64,000 nt of DNA, taken from JAAXHB01 sp965221635 (lineage in GTDB: Bacteria > Actinomycetota > Acidimicrobiia > Acidimicrobiales > Aldehydirespiratoraceae). Under the pieces are notes generated by a model. The model worked only from the letters and a program-made list of their open reading frames with translations, was not told where the DNA came from and made no database searches. The position numbers and the translations under genes are program-made. The DNA is taken from positions 3,162,001 through 3,226,000 of the forward strand of contig OZ244902.1 of NCBI GenBank assembly GCA_965221635.1. The letters run 5' to 3'. Shown piece by piece: positions 33,342-40,575 of the stretch; the stretch's first letter is position 1, and each line of letters begins with the position of its first letter.

Positions 33342-33646
33342 CTATCCGCCCTTAGCCCGATCTGTACCGCACGCCCGAACTCGAATCAACTCGACCAAGG
33401 CCGGAAGCCGCAACATCCCCCGAGCGGCTCCACCGCCGAGAGCTGTGGTGAGACTCCCACACCGGCAGGATGCATGGACGTTCACCGTGAAGCCCCAAGC
33501 CCGAGAGGCCACATCCGTACGCAGAAAGCAAGTGTCACTCTGATCGCCACGCTTATTCGATCGCTAGCGATGCGGAGCGACGGTTCATACAACCCGTCGA
33601 ACAATCGTGGCGCTGCTAGTGATCCTCGCACCGAGATCTGCATGCT
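33342..33646. other. 305-bp gap inside the restriction-modification operon
   Basis: The space between hsdS and hsdM on the same strand. No gene is recognisable. A palindromic patch, TTCGATCGCTAGCGAT near 33556-33571, is the only structured element. It is long for an operon and could hold an hsdM promoter, so that methylation can be expressed independently of restriction. Confidence 0.5.
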
Positions 33647-34828
33647 CTACACCAACGTGCCTGAGAACGCAGAGGCCAACACACCCCGGCGTAATCCCGC
33701 GAGACCATGCAGCAAGCCTGGAATCTCCGCCATGAGGGCATTCACACCAGACAGTTGCTCGACAACTTGACCTGCAACCTGACTTCGCACCGTGGATGAT
33801 GGGTATGGCACGCGCTGCTCCAGGATCGGCTTTGATTTCGCCCGAGTGTGGGAACCGGTCACCCCCTCGACGGAGTGCTTGATCCATCGGCGAAACTCAG
33901 GCGCGGACAAGTAGAGGGACAGGAACGGAGCAGCGCTTCTGTCGTGCAGTCGAAGCACAAGGTACTCGGTAGATGCAATCTGATCACGTGGGCCGCGCGC
34001 ACCAACAACCCATACACGGTTAATGCGGGGATTGATTTTGCAGATCAGAACATCCGATGGCTCAACGGGTCGCTTCCCGCTACGTATGGTGGAGCCGTCC
34101 GTTCGCTCCGGTTGACCCGTAGGAAAAGCTGGCACACTGTAGAGATCAAACAATTTTCCTGGCTGTGGTTGGATCTGCCCCCGAACCTCTACACCCAGAC
34201 TTGACAGGGGTACACGGGGCCAGGTGGGGTTGTTGAAGGCTTGGTGTAGGATTGCGCGGCGGAGATCTTCCAGACGCTCTAGGGCTGACTCTAGCTCTGT
34301 TTCGGCTGAGTCTAGGTGTGAGAAGTTCTCCTCAATCGCTTCTACAATTCCCTTCTGCTCCCATAATGGCACGAGAGGAAATGGAACGGCCTGCATTCTC
34401 TTCTTGGATATTTCTGCGAATGTCGTTCCACTTCCCATGTTCCGAATCTGGACTGTAGCATGAGTCAGGTACCAATAGGTGAACTCTGGAAGTATGTCCT
34501 TCCGGGGAACTAGACTCTTGAATCCCTGATTTGTGCAAAGTTCGTTTGCGGCGATCGCCACATGGCCTATCGGAGCTCTGGAACTGAAGAGTACTGAACC
34601 TTCAGGTAGCATGTGTGTGGAACACGAGTCGTATCCGGCCTGTGTGATCTGCCTCCGTCCAGCGGCTATGAGCTTTCCACTGTGTCCAGCAAGATCTTCT
34701 GGCGTAATCCAAGGAATACTTCCATCCCAGTAGGCCTTCTCTGTGGTTCGTGGGGTGCTGCCACCAACAACGTCGAACACGGATCCTACGTTGGTCTCCC
34801 GCCAATGCGCAGGAAAGGCGTTCGTCAT
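33647..34828 (-). CDS. hsdS: Type I restriction-modification system, specificity subunit
   Basis: A 393-residue DNA-recognition subunit. The first target-recognition domain begins with WRETNVGSVFDVVGGSTPRT and W-I-T-P-E-D-L, and ends in RMQAVPFPLVPLWEQKGIVE. A conserved helical spacer (LESALERLEDLRRAILHQAF) precedes the second domain, which begins WPRVPLSSLGVEVRGQ and ends before a second helix (LLHGLAGLRRGVLASAFSG). This two-domain layout dictates a bipartite target site. The gene stops right after S-G-T-L-V, slightly earlier than many relatives. Its first half is AT-rich and its second half is GC-rich, as expected for recombined recognition domains. ATG 34828 overlaps the restored hsdR stop by 4 nt. 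Confidence 0.92.
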   Translation of the reverse strand: MTNAFPAHWRETNVGSVFDVVGGSTPRTTEKAYWDGSIPWITPEDLAGHSGKLIAAGRRQITQAGYDSCSTHMLPEGSVLFSSRAPIGHVAIAANELCTNQGFKSLVPRKDILPEFTYWYLTHATVQIRNMGSGTTFAEISKKRMQAVPFPLVPLWEQKGIVEAIEENFSHLDSAETELESALERLEDLRRAILHQAFNNPTWPRVPLSSLGVEVRGQIQPQPGKLFDLYSVPAFPTGQPERTDGSTIRSGKRPVEPSDVLICKINPRINRVWVVGARGPRDQIASTEYLVLRLHDRSAAPFLSLYLSAPEFRRWIKHSVEGVTGSHTRAKSKPILEQRVPYPSSTVRSQVAGQVVEQLSGVNALMAEIPGLLHGLAGLRRGVLASAFSGTLV

Positions 34829-35013
34829 GCGGCTAGGGATAGGGTTAGGTGTTCTAGCAGGTTGTCTAGGTTTTGGCCGAATAACTCTTTGGCTCGGCCT
34901 AGGCCGCCTTGGCTGCTGAAGGGTGGGGATACTAGGTCTTCTTTGGTGATGCCCAGGCTGGCTGCTATGTGATCCTTGATGAGCCTTAGGTAATCTAGTT
35001 GTTCAGCGGTGAA
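34825..35013 (-). pseudogene. hsdR: Out-of-frame 3' end of hsdR (62 codons), joined to hsdS by ATGA
   Basis: Reading the minus strand from 35013 gives FTAEQLDYLRLIKDHIAASL, then a segment with SPPFSSQGGLGRAKELFG, then NLLEHLTLSLAA and a TGA at 34827-34825. This is the standard HsdR C-terminal helical domain (F-T-x-E-Q...L-x-x-I-x-D-H-I-A...G-G-L-G-x-A...L-F-G). It directly follows the G tract and is in frame with the hsdR body only if the tract has 10 (or 7 or 13) bases instead of 11. Its stop overlaps the hsdS ATG by 4 nt, which shows that this is the original end of the gene. Confidence 0.9.
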
Positions 35014-37705
35014 CCCCCCCCCCCGTAGGCTTGGATTGTTGGAGTAACCAGGTTTCGAAGCGTTCGGTTACCAGATCTGGGTAGGCGACTAGTTCATCGC
35101 TTTGGCCCAATGCGTGTCTCACCAGGCTGATGAGATCCGTCTGAACCCGATGGCCGGAGCCTCGCACCTTGGAGGCGTCCAGCGTTTCGTATGCCTCCCA
35201 CAATGCGGCGGGCGTCCAACTCCTGGGCGGTCTGGATATGGCATCGGCTAGTTCGCGCACTTGCGCGAAGGTTAGTCCGTGGCCGTGGGGCTGGCTGTAG
35301 AGCACCTGCAGGGCTGTGATCTCATCCCGGTTTTCTTCGATGAACTCCCTGAAGCTGACGATCGTTCGTTTGGCCCGCTCGGTGGCGTCCTTGGAGAACT
35401 CGCTGGTGATCACCTGATCCTGCGAGGCGGCGTCGATGATCTGCTCATAGCTGGACTGCACCTCGATGAGCTTGAAGCGGAAGTTCGGATTGCCGGCGAT
35501 GGGCTCCAACGCCGCGGCAACCAGGCGCTTGGCGGCGCCGGCAAGCTGCTTTGCGTCGGGCTCGACCCCACCAGCCTCCACCGTGGCTTCCTCAAGGCGA
35601 CGGTCGGGGCTCAGGGCGTGAACAATGTTGGCTGCCAACTCGGCGAGGCTGATACCGGCCTCCTGCTCAAGCGCTTTGCGGTCGGGCGCGGTCATCCGCT
35701 TGTCGAGGCGCATCAACCGCGAGGCCAGCGATGAGGCCACGTCGTCGCTGGTGGAGCCCAAGCCCACCTGGTTGAGCAGACCCCTGAAGGTCACGTGAGG
35801 CTGACGCTCCAGCGGAACCGTGTCGGCCAGTCCCGTCTCGGTGACCCCCACACAATCCACAAGCACGAAACGATCCTTGGCCACCGCGTCGGGGGTGACC
35901 ACCTGCAACTCCGCCGGATCGATCACCCGCACGCCTCGGCCCTTCATCTGCTCGAAGAAGTTCCGGCTACGCACCAGCCGCATGAACACCACACACTCAA
36001 TTGGCTTCACATCGGTGCCGGTGGCGATCATGTCCACCGTCACCGCAATGCGCGTGTCGTAGCTGGTGCGAAACGCCTGCAGCAAATCCTCGGGCTTGTT
36101 TCCCGACGAAGCCGACGTGTAGGTGATCTTCACCGCCCCCATGTTGGACAGGCCGAACTCCTCGCGCACGGTCTGCACGATGTCGTCGGCGTGGCTGTCG
36201 TCCTTGGCGAAGATCAGCGTCTTGGGGATGTGCTCGAGCAGGCCATCGGGCGTGCGTCTCCGGTGGGGGAACATGTCGGGCATCGAATCCCGCAGGGTGC
36301 GCATGATCGTGCGGATCTGATCGGGTGCCACCACCTTGCGATCCAGTGCGTCGGCGTCGTAGGTGATGTCTTCGTCTATCTTCTCAAGGCGCAACTGGCG
36401 GGTCTCGCGGTCACGGAACTCGGTGACCTGCTCCGCCTTGATGGTGCCGCCGGTTTCGCTGATCTCGGTGCGGATGCGAAACACGTCGAAGTCCACGTTC
36501 ACCCGCTCGGCCACTGCCCGCTCGTGTCCGTACTCCATCACCATGTTCTGATCGAAGAACCCAAACGTCTGCTTGCCCGGCGTTGCGGTGAGCCCGATCA
36601 GGAACGCGTCGAAGTACTCCAGCACCTGGCGCCAGGTGCCGTAGATGGAACGGTGACACTCATCGATGATGATCACGTCATAGGACTCGATCGGCATGCT
36701 CGGGTTGTAGGACACCTCCACCGGCTGGCTTGGCGCCACGTCGAAACCCGACTGCTCGTCGAGGTCTTCAGTGTGATCAGTGCCACACAGAATCGAGTAG
36801 ACGCGTTGGATGGTGGCCACGTGAACCTTCACGGCCCCTTCTTGGCGGATGTCCACCGCCGACGAGTTCAGGTGGCGAGCGGTGTACAACTCGGTGAACT
36901 TGCGCCCGTCGTCGGGAGTGGTGAAGCCCTCGAATTCGCGGATTGTTTGTCGTCCGAGGTTGGCCCTGTCCACCAGGAACAAGATGCGCTTGGCACCTGC
37001 GTGGCGAATCAGCCGGTAGCACACGTTGGCGGCTGTGAACGTTTTCCCAGAGCCGGTCGCCATCTGGATCAGCGCACGCGGCCGATTGTCCTTTAGTGAC
37101 GCCTCCAGGTTGGCGATGGCTTCGCGTTGGGCGGCCCAGAGCTTTGTGGTGTCACCAGACTCGGGCGCATCCAGATCCGGCAACAGTTGCACGCCTGCTC
37201 GAAAGGTGGTTCCACGAACGGGCCCGGCTTCGATGTGATCTTCATGCAGGCGGGCCAAGGTCTCGGGACGGTGGAAGGTGAACACCCGCCGTGAGGTGGG
37301 CTTGGGATCGAGCCCACATGTGAAGCGAGTCTCCACACCGGTGGATTCGTAGGCGAACGGCAACACACCCGAGGGGCCCACCGTTCCGCCGGCCTCAACG
37401 CGGAACGCCGGCAGTTCGCCGGGATAGGACTGCTGATACTTGCGGGTCTGCCACTCCACCCCGGTGAGGGTGGTGCCTGGCTTCTTGGCCTCGATCACTC
37501 CCACGGCCTGCTGGTCTACGTACAGCACGTAGTCGGCCCTGCCGCCCGGCGTGGGCACCTCTCGGACGGCCACCCCCTGTGCCGCCGCAACCGCGGCACC
37601 GTGGTAGTGCTGCACCACCCAGCCACACTCGCTGAGTTGCTCGTCGATTTGCTGCCGAGCCTCTTGTTCCGTCTGGAACGCCACGGCCACAGTTTGGTCG
37701 ATCAC
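35003..37705 (-). CDS. hsdR: Type I restriction-modification system, endonuclease/translocase subunit, truncated at a homopolymer
   Basis: The ATP-dependent restriction subunit, about 900 residues as read. The nuclease domain is N-terminal, with Asp in GGRADYVLYVDQQ and VGVIEAKKPG (the E-x-K of the PD-D/ExK site). The helicase motor has IQMATGSGKTFTAANV, a D-E-C-H box in VIIDECHRSIYGTW and LIGLTATPGK. The second motor domain includes VDMIATGTDVKPIECVVFMR and Q-M-K-G-R-G-V-R. The frame ends with T-G-G-G-V-H-R after an 11-G tract, losing the 62-residue C-terminal domain that assembles with M and S. The start is uncertain: GTG 37705 puts the nuclease domain at its usual place, and the frame extends to 37831. 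As sequenced, restriction may be off while modification remains. Confidence 0.92.
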   Translation of the reverse strand: MIDQTVAVAFQTEQEARQQIDEQLSECGWVVQHYHGAAVAAAQGVAVREVPTPGGRADYVLYVDQQAVGVIEAKKPGTTLTGVEWQTRKYQQSYPGELPAFRVEAGGTVGPSGVLPFAYESTGVETRFTCGLDPKPTSRRVFTFHRPETLARLHEDHIEAGPVRGTTFRAGVQLLPDLDAPESGDTTKLWAAQREAIANLEASLKDNRPRALIQMATGSGKTFTAANVCYRLIRHAGAKRILFLVDRANLGRQTIREFEGFTTPDDGRKFTELYTARHLNSSAVDIRQEGAVKVHVATIQRVYSILCGTDHTEDLDEQSGFDVAPSQPVEVSYNPSMPIESYDVIIIDECHRSIYGTWRQVLEYFDAFLIGLTATPGKQTFGFFDQNMVMEYGHERAVAERVNVDFDVFRIRTEISETGGTIKAEQVTEFRDRETRQLRLEKIDEDITYDADALDRKVVAPDQIRTIMRTLRDSMPDMFPHRRRTPDGLLEHIPKTLIFAKDDSHADDIVQTVREEFGLSNMGAVKITYTSASSGNKPEDLLQAFRTSYDTRIAVTVDMIATGTDVKPIECVVFMRLVRSRNFFEQMKGRGVRVIDPAELQVVTPDAVAKDRFVLVDCVGVTETGLADTVPLERQPHVTFRGLLNQVGLGSTSDDVASSLASRLMRLDKRMTAPDRKALEQEAGISLAELAANIVHALSPDRRLEEATVEAGGVEPDAKQLAGAAKRLVAAALEPIAGNPNFRFKLIEVQSSYEQIIDAASQDQVITSEFSKDATERAKRTIVSFREFIEENRDEITALQVLYSQPHGHGLTFAQVRELADAISRPPRSWTPAALWEAYETLDASKVRGSGHRVQTDLISLVRHALGQSDELVAYPDLVTERFETWLLQQSKPTGGGVHR
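35014..35024 (-). repeat. 11-base poly-C (poly-G in the hsdR sense) tract
   Basis: Eleven consecutive C on the plus strand within the hsdR coding region, bounded by GAA and GTAGG. It is the longest homopolymer that I see in the window. Counting frames shows that 10 bases restore the full-length HsdR while 11 or 12 truncate it. Confidence 0.97.
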
Positions 37706-37821
37706 GCGTCGCGGTTCTTGCACGCCGGTGATGTGCCGCTCATGTCCACTACTCTGGCGGTTGAGTGTGACACTGTTGCCGAAGGCCGACCGGCAGGCGG
37801 GCCACCGACAGCCGTCCGGTC

Positions 37822-37895
37822 GGAATGCCACTCTCCTACACAGGATATCTGGCAGAGAGGTTGCGCTTTGGTGAAATTAGATGTATATTCAAACT
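37822..37895 (+). promoter_or_regulatory. Conserved upstream block of small-family copy 3 with candidate leaderless promoter
   Basis: The 74 bp before ATG 37896 match those before copy 2 without gaps. Within it TTGCGC (37861-37866) and TATATT (37884-37889) are 17 bp apart, a canonical sigma-70-type spacing, and TATATT ends 6 nt before the ATG. That geometry is expected for a leaderless mRNA. The conserved GCGCTTTGGTG overlaps the -35 and could instead be a regulator site. hsdR is divergent from here. Confidence 0.5.
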
Positions 37896-38135
37896 ATGAT
37901 GCTCAAACAAAGAATTGACGACGAGCCCGCCGTCGGACTAGACAGGAGGGCCATGAAGGTTGGTACTACCTGGTTGCAATCCGTGTGGCGTGCCCTGTGG
38001 CGCCCCGTCACCCGCATCCGGGACAGGCGCGCCTTCAAGCGATGGCTCAAGCTTCCACTCAGCGAACAGCAAGCGTCCATGGCAGCAATGGCTTACTGGC
38101 CGCCAAATGAAGACTGGTCGGACTGGAAGCCATGA
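37896..38135 (+). CDS. Small protein of unrecognised family, copy 3 (E-D-W-S-x-W motif)
   Basis: A 79-residue paralogue of the two genes at 29.2-29.9 kb, on the other side of the restriction-modification operon. It reads M-M-L-K-Q-R, a basic central part (VWRALWRPVTRIRDRRAFKR), W-L-K-L-P-L-S-E-Q, and AMAYWPPNEDWSDWKP, where the protein ends just after the motif. The polar tail of copies 1 and 2 is absent. An in-frame ATG at 37881 is possible, but the shared M-M start and the promoter position favour 37896. Sequence is more diverged than between copies 1 and 2. It is divergent from hsdR with about 190 bp between starts. The function is unknown. Confidence 0.65.
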   Translation: MMLKQRIDDEPAVGLDRRAMKVGTTWLQSVWRALWRPVTRIRDRRAFKRWLKLPLSEQQASMAAMAYWPPNEDWSDWKP

Positions 38136-38183
38136 AGCGGGGGGAGATTCGATAGCGGGGGTAGCGTCGGGATTGGGCTGTGG

Positions 38184-39392
38184 TTAGTTGGACTTTAGGG
38201 CTTGGGATATTAGTTCGCAGGGGTGTTTTACTTCTAGGCCTGCTGCTGCTAGGTGCAGGGAGCACCCGGGGTTGGCGCTGGCCACCACTTGTGCGCCTGC
38301 TCGGGCCACTGACGCTGATTTGCGTTCACGGATCTTGGTGGCTAGTTCGGGTTCGAGCATCGAGTAGGCACCGCCGGCGCCGCAGCACAGGCCGTCGTCA
38401 TCGAGGGGCACCACCTCACGCACGAACCCGCCGAGCAACTCGTGAACCGGCTGATGGTTGCGCTGAACGTGACGCAGGTGACACGGATCCTGCACGGCGA
38501 CCTTCATGTCCAACGGTGCCACCGCACGAGACTCCAACACCTCGCCAATCCTGGGCGCAAGCCACTCGTGAACATCGAACACCCGCTCGGAGAACGCCAC
38601 GGCCTCCGGGGTGCCCAACAAGTGTCCGTAGTCCTTGAGCGCCGCGCCGCACCCGGCGGAGTCCACCAACACGGGACGATCGTCGCCCGACAAACCCGCG
38701 ATCACCTGGCGGGCCGCGTCCGCGGCGACATCGGTCAAACCGGCGTGAGTGTGCAAAGCGCCACAGCACGGCGCCGCCCCAGCCGTCGGGGTGACACCCG
38801 CCCCCGTGGCCTCGATCACCTGCTGCACGCACTGATGCACATCACGCTGCCAGGCGTCCATCACGCACCCGGTGAACAGGTACACGTCATCACCGGTGGT
38901 ACGCAGCCGACCACGGCGCAACGGCAGACGCTCCGGCAAACCCAGGCGCGCCGACGGCACCAGCCGCACACGCTGCAACAAAGCCAACACCGTTGACCCG
39001 GCCAACAACAGCCGCCGCCGGCGCAACACCCGCATCCCGATCCGCTGCCACCACGGCGTGATCCGTCCCGCAGCCGCAAGCACCTCACGGGTGCCCTCCA
39101 TCAGATGACCGAACGGCACCGCGCTCGGGCACGCCGTCTCGCAGCCACGGCACTGCACGCACGTCTCCATCGACCGCACGAACTCGTCGGTTATCGGCGC
39201 ACCCTCGATGTCCACCGCACGCATCAACGCAATCCGGCCCCGCGGCGACTCGGTGTCGCGCCCGGTCACCACGAAAGTCGGGCAGTGTGGCAAACACAAA
39301 CCGCAAGCCACGCACGCCACCAGCTCATCCGGATCAAGATTGAGCTTGAGCGCGCCCCCGACCCCCTCCTGGCCTGTTTCGGTGACTGTCAT
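38184..39392 (-). CDS. glcF: Glycolate oxidase iron-sulfur subunit
   Basis: A 402-residue electron-transfer subunit of glycolate oxidase. Two [4Fe-4S] ferredoxin motifs lie near the N-terminus: CVACGLCLPHC and CVQCRGCETAC with their downstream C-P. The C-terminal half has two cysteine-rich C-C-G modules (PCCGALHTHAG and LCCGAGGAYSML) that bind a further cluster. With GlcD and GlcE it oxidises glycolate (or D-lactate) to glyoxylate and passes electrons to the respiratory chain. ATG 39392 overlaps the glcE stop by 4 nt. It is the last gene of the D-E-F operon. The N-terminal 20 residues before the first cluster are unremarkable. Confidence 0.92.
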   Translation of the reverse strand: MTVTETGQEGVGGALKLNLDPDELVACVACGLCLPHCPTFVVTGRDTESPRGRIALMRAVDIEGAPITDEFVRSMETCVQCRGCETACPSAVPFGHLMEGTREVLAAAGRITPWWQRIGMRVLRRRRLLLAGSTVLALLQRVRLVPSARLGLPERLPLRRGRLRTTGDDVYLFTGCVMDAWQRDVHQCVQQVIEATGAGVTPTAGAAPCCGALHTHAGLTDVAADAARQVIAGLSGDDRPVLVDSAGCGAALKDYGHLLGTPEAVAFSERVFDVHEWLAPRIGEVLESRAVAPLDMKVAVQDPCHLRHVQRNHQPVHELLGGFVREVVPLDDDGLCCGAGGAYSMLEPELATKIRERKSASVARAGAQVVASANPGCSLHLAAAGLEVKHPCELISQALKSN

Positions 39393-40450
39393 CGTTGCAG
39401 GGGGTCGCGGCCGGGGTTTAGACGACCGACCGGGTCGAATCTGGCTTTGAACTGGCGGTTGAGCTTCAGCACTCCCTCCGGGATTGTCCTCGCCGGCTGC
39501 GGGATCGACCCGTGAACCGTGCCCACACCCACCTCGGCCACAAACCTCGGCTTGCTCTGCGCAACTGTGCCGGCAGCCCCATCAGCATCCAAACCAGAAG
39601 ACCCGACCATCTCCAGCGCCTCGGCAGGCGTCAGCGACCACCTGTGCGGAGGAAGCTCCGGCGGGCCGACCACCTCGGAGACACTCCCCAAGGTCTCAAT
39701 CGCAGCCACGTCCACGGCCACATCATCCGGGTGACCACCGAGACACAACCAAACATCAGCGCCGTCCCACAGCACCGACATCGCAGTCTTCACCGCCCCA
39801 CGAACAGCGACCGGATCCAGCACGTCACCACCACCCACGCCGTCGCCACGACCCACACCATCAACACGAAGCCACTGCTCACACTCGCGGATTGGCACGG
39901 TGCGGAGCAGCGCCTCACCCACCAGGCCGAGCGTCCCCAGCGAACCCACCAGCAACCGGCACAAGTCGAAACCGCTCACGTTCTTCACGGTGGCGGCGCC
40001 ACACGTGGCCACTTCACCATCGGCGGTCACGTAACGAGCTTGCAGCAGAGCGTCACGCACCGGGCCCAACCCCAGGCGCAGCAAGCTCGACTCCCCCGCC
40101 ATCAGCGCACCCCCCACAGTGGAACCCGCACGCTCGGGCAAAGCGGTGCGCTGACCAACCTCGGCCAGCTCGCCATGCAAGTCCGACACCAGCGTGGCGG
40201 CCCGCACCCGCACGGTCATCTCCGCGGGTTGGAACTCCACGATCCCAGCAGGCGCCGTCACCTCACGAGTGCCAGCCACCAAGTCACCACCCAGACTCCA
40301 ACGAGTTCCCCCACCACGCACGCACACCGGCCCGTCGGCCCCAACCTCCGCAGCAAAGTCGGTCATCGCCTTGTCGATCCCAGCAGGGCCAACCAACGAA
40401 CTCACACCGCCAGGTTCGAGCACACCCGCCGCCTGATCCAAGTCAACCAT
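39389..40450 (-). CDS. glcE: Glycolate oxidase FAD-binding subunit
   Basis: A 353-residue truncated FAD-linked oxidase-type protein. The FAD-binding PP-loop region has VCVRGGGTRWSLGG and the second half-site has RAGSTVGGALMAGESSLLRL, followed by GAATVKNVSGFDLCRLLVGS, which is characteristic of GlcE. It lacks the cap domain present in GlcD, as is usual. I chose ATG 40450 over the GTG one codon upstream. It overlaps glcF by 4 nt and follows glcD after 125 bp, so the three are one operon in the order D, E, F. The role is a FAD-containing subunit of the membrane-associated glycolate dehydrogenase complex. Confidence 0.9.
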   Translation of the reverse strand: MVDLDQAAGVLEPGGVSSLVGPAGIDKAMTDFAAEVGADGPVCVRGGGTRWSLGGDLVAGTREVTAPAGIVEFQPAEMTVRVRAATLVSDLHGELAEVGQRTALPERAGSTVGGALMAGESSLLRLGLGPVRDALLQARYVTADGEVATCGAATVKNVSGFDLCRLLVGSLGTLGLVGEALLRTVPIRECEQWLRVDGVGRGDGVGGGDVLDPVAVRGAVKTAMSVLWDGADVWLCLGGHPDDVAVDVAAIETLGSVSEVVGPPELPPHRWSLTPAEALEMVGSSGLDADGAAGTVAQSKPRFVAEVGVGTVHGSIPQPARTIPEGVLKLNRQFKARFDPVGRLNPGRDPLQR

Positions 40451-40575
40451 CACGCCCAGTATCCCACCGCAAGCAACTACCTCAACATCAACCCCAAAAA
40501 CACCACTCGGACGCCGGACGGCCCGGTACCGACGCCGGGCAGCCGGAACGCCGGACGGCGCGGCAAGCCGACGGC

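Noticed and set aside
35795..37096. A 433-codon plus-strand frame opposite hsdR
   Set aside because: The helicase and nuclease motifs are on the minus strand. The antisense product is His/Val/Gly-rich without a family.
26611..38135. Prophage or integrative element
   Set aside because: No integrase, transposase, terminase, capsid or relaxase gene and no terminal repeats were found. The nearest tRNA (5.1 kb) has no duplicated 3' end that I could see near the island.
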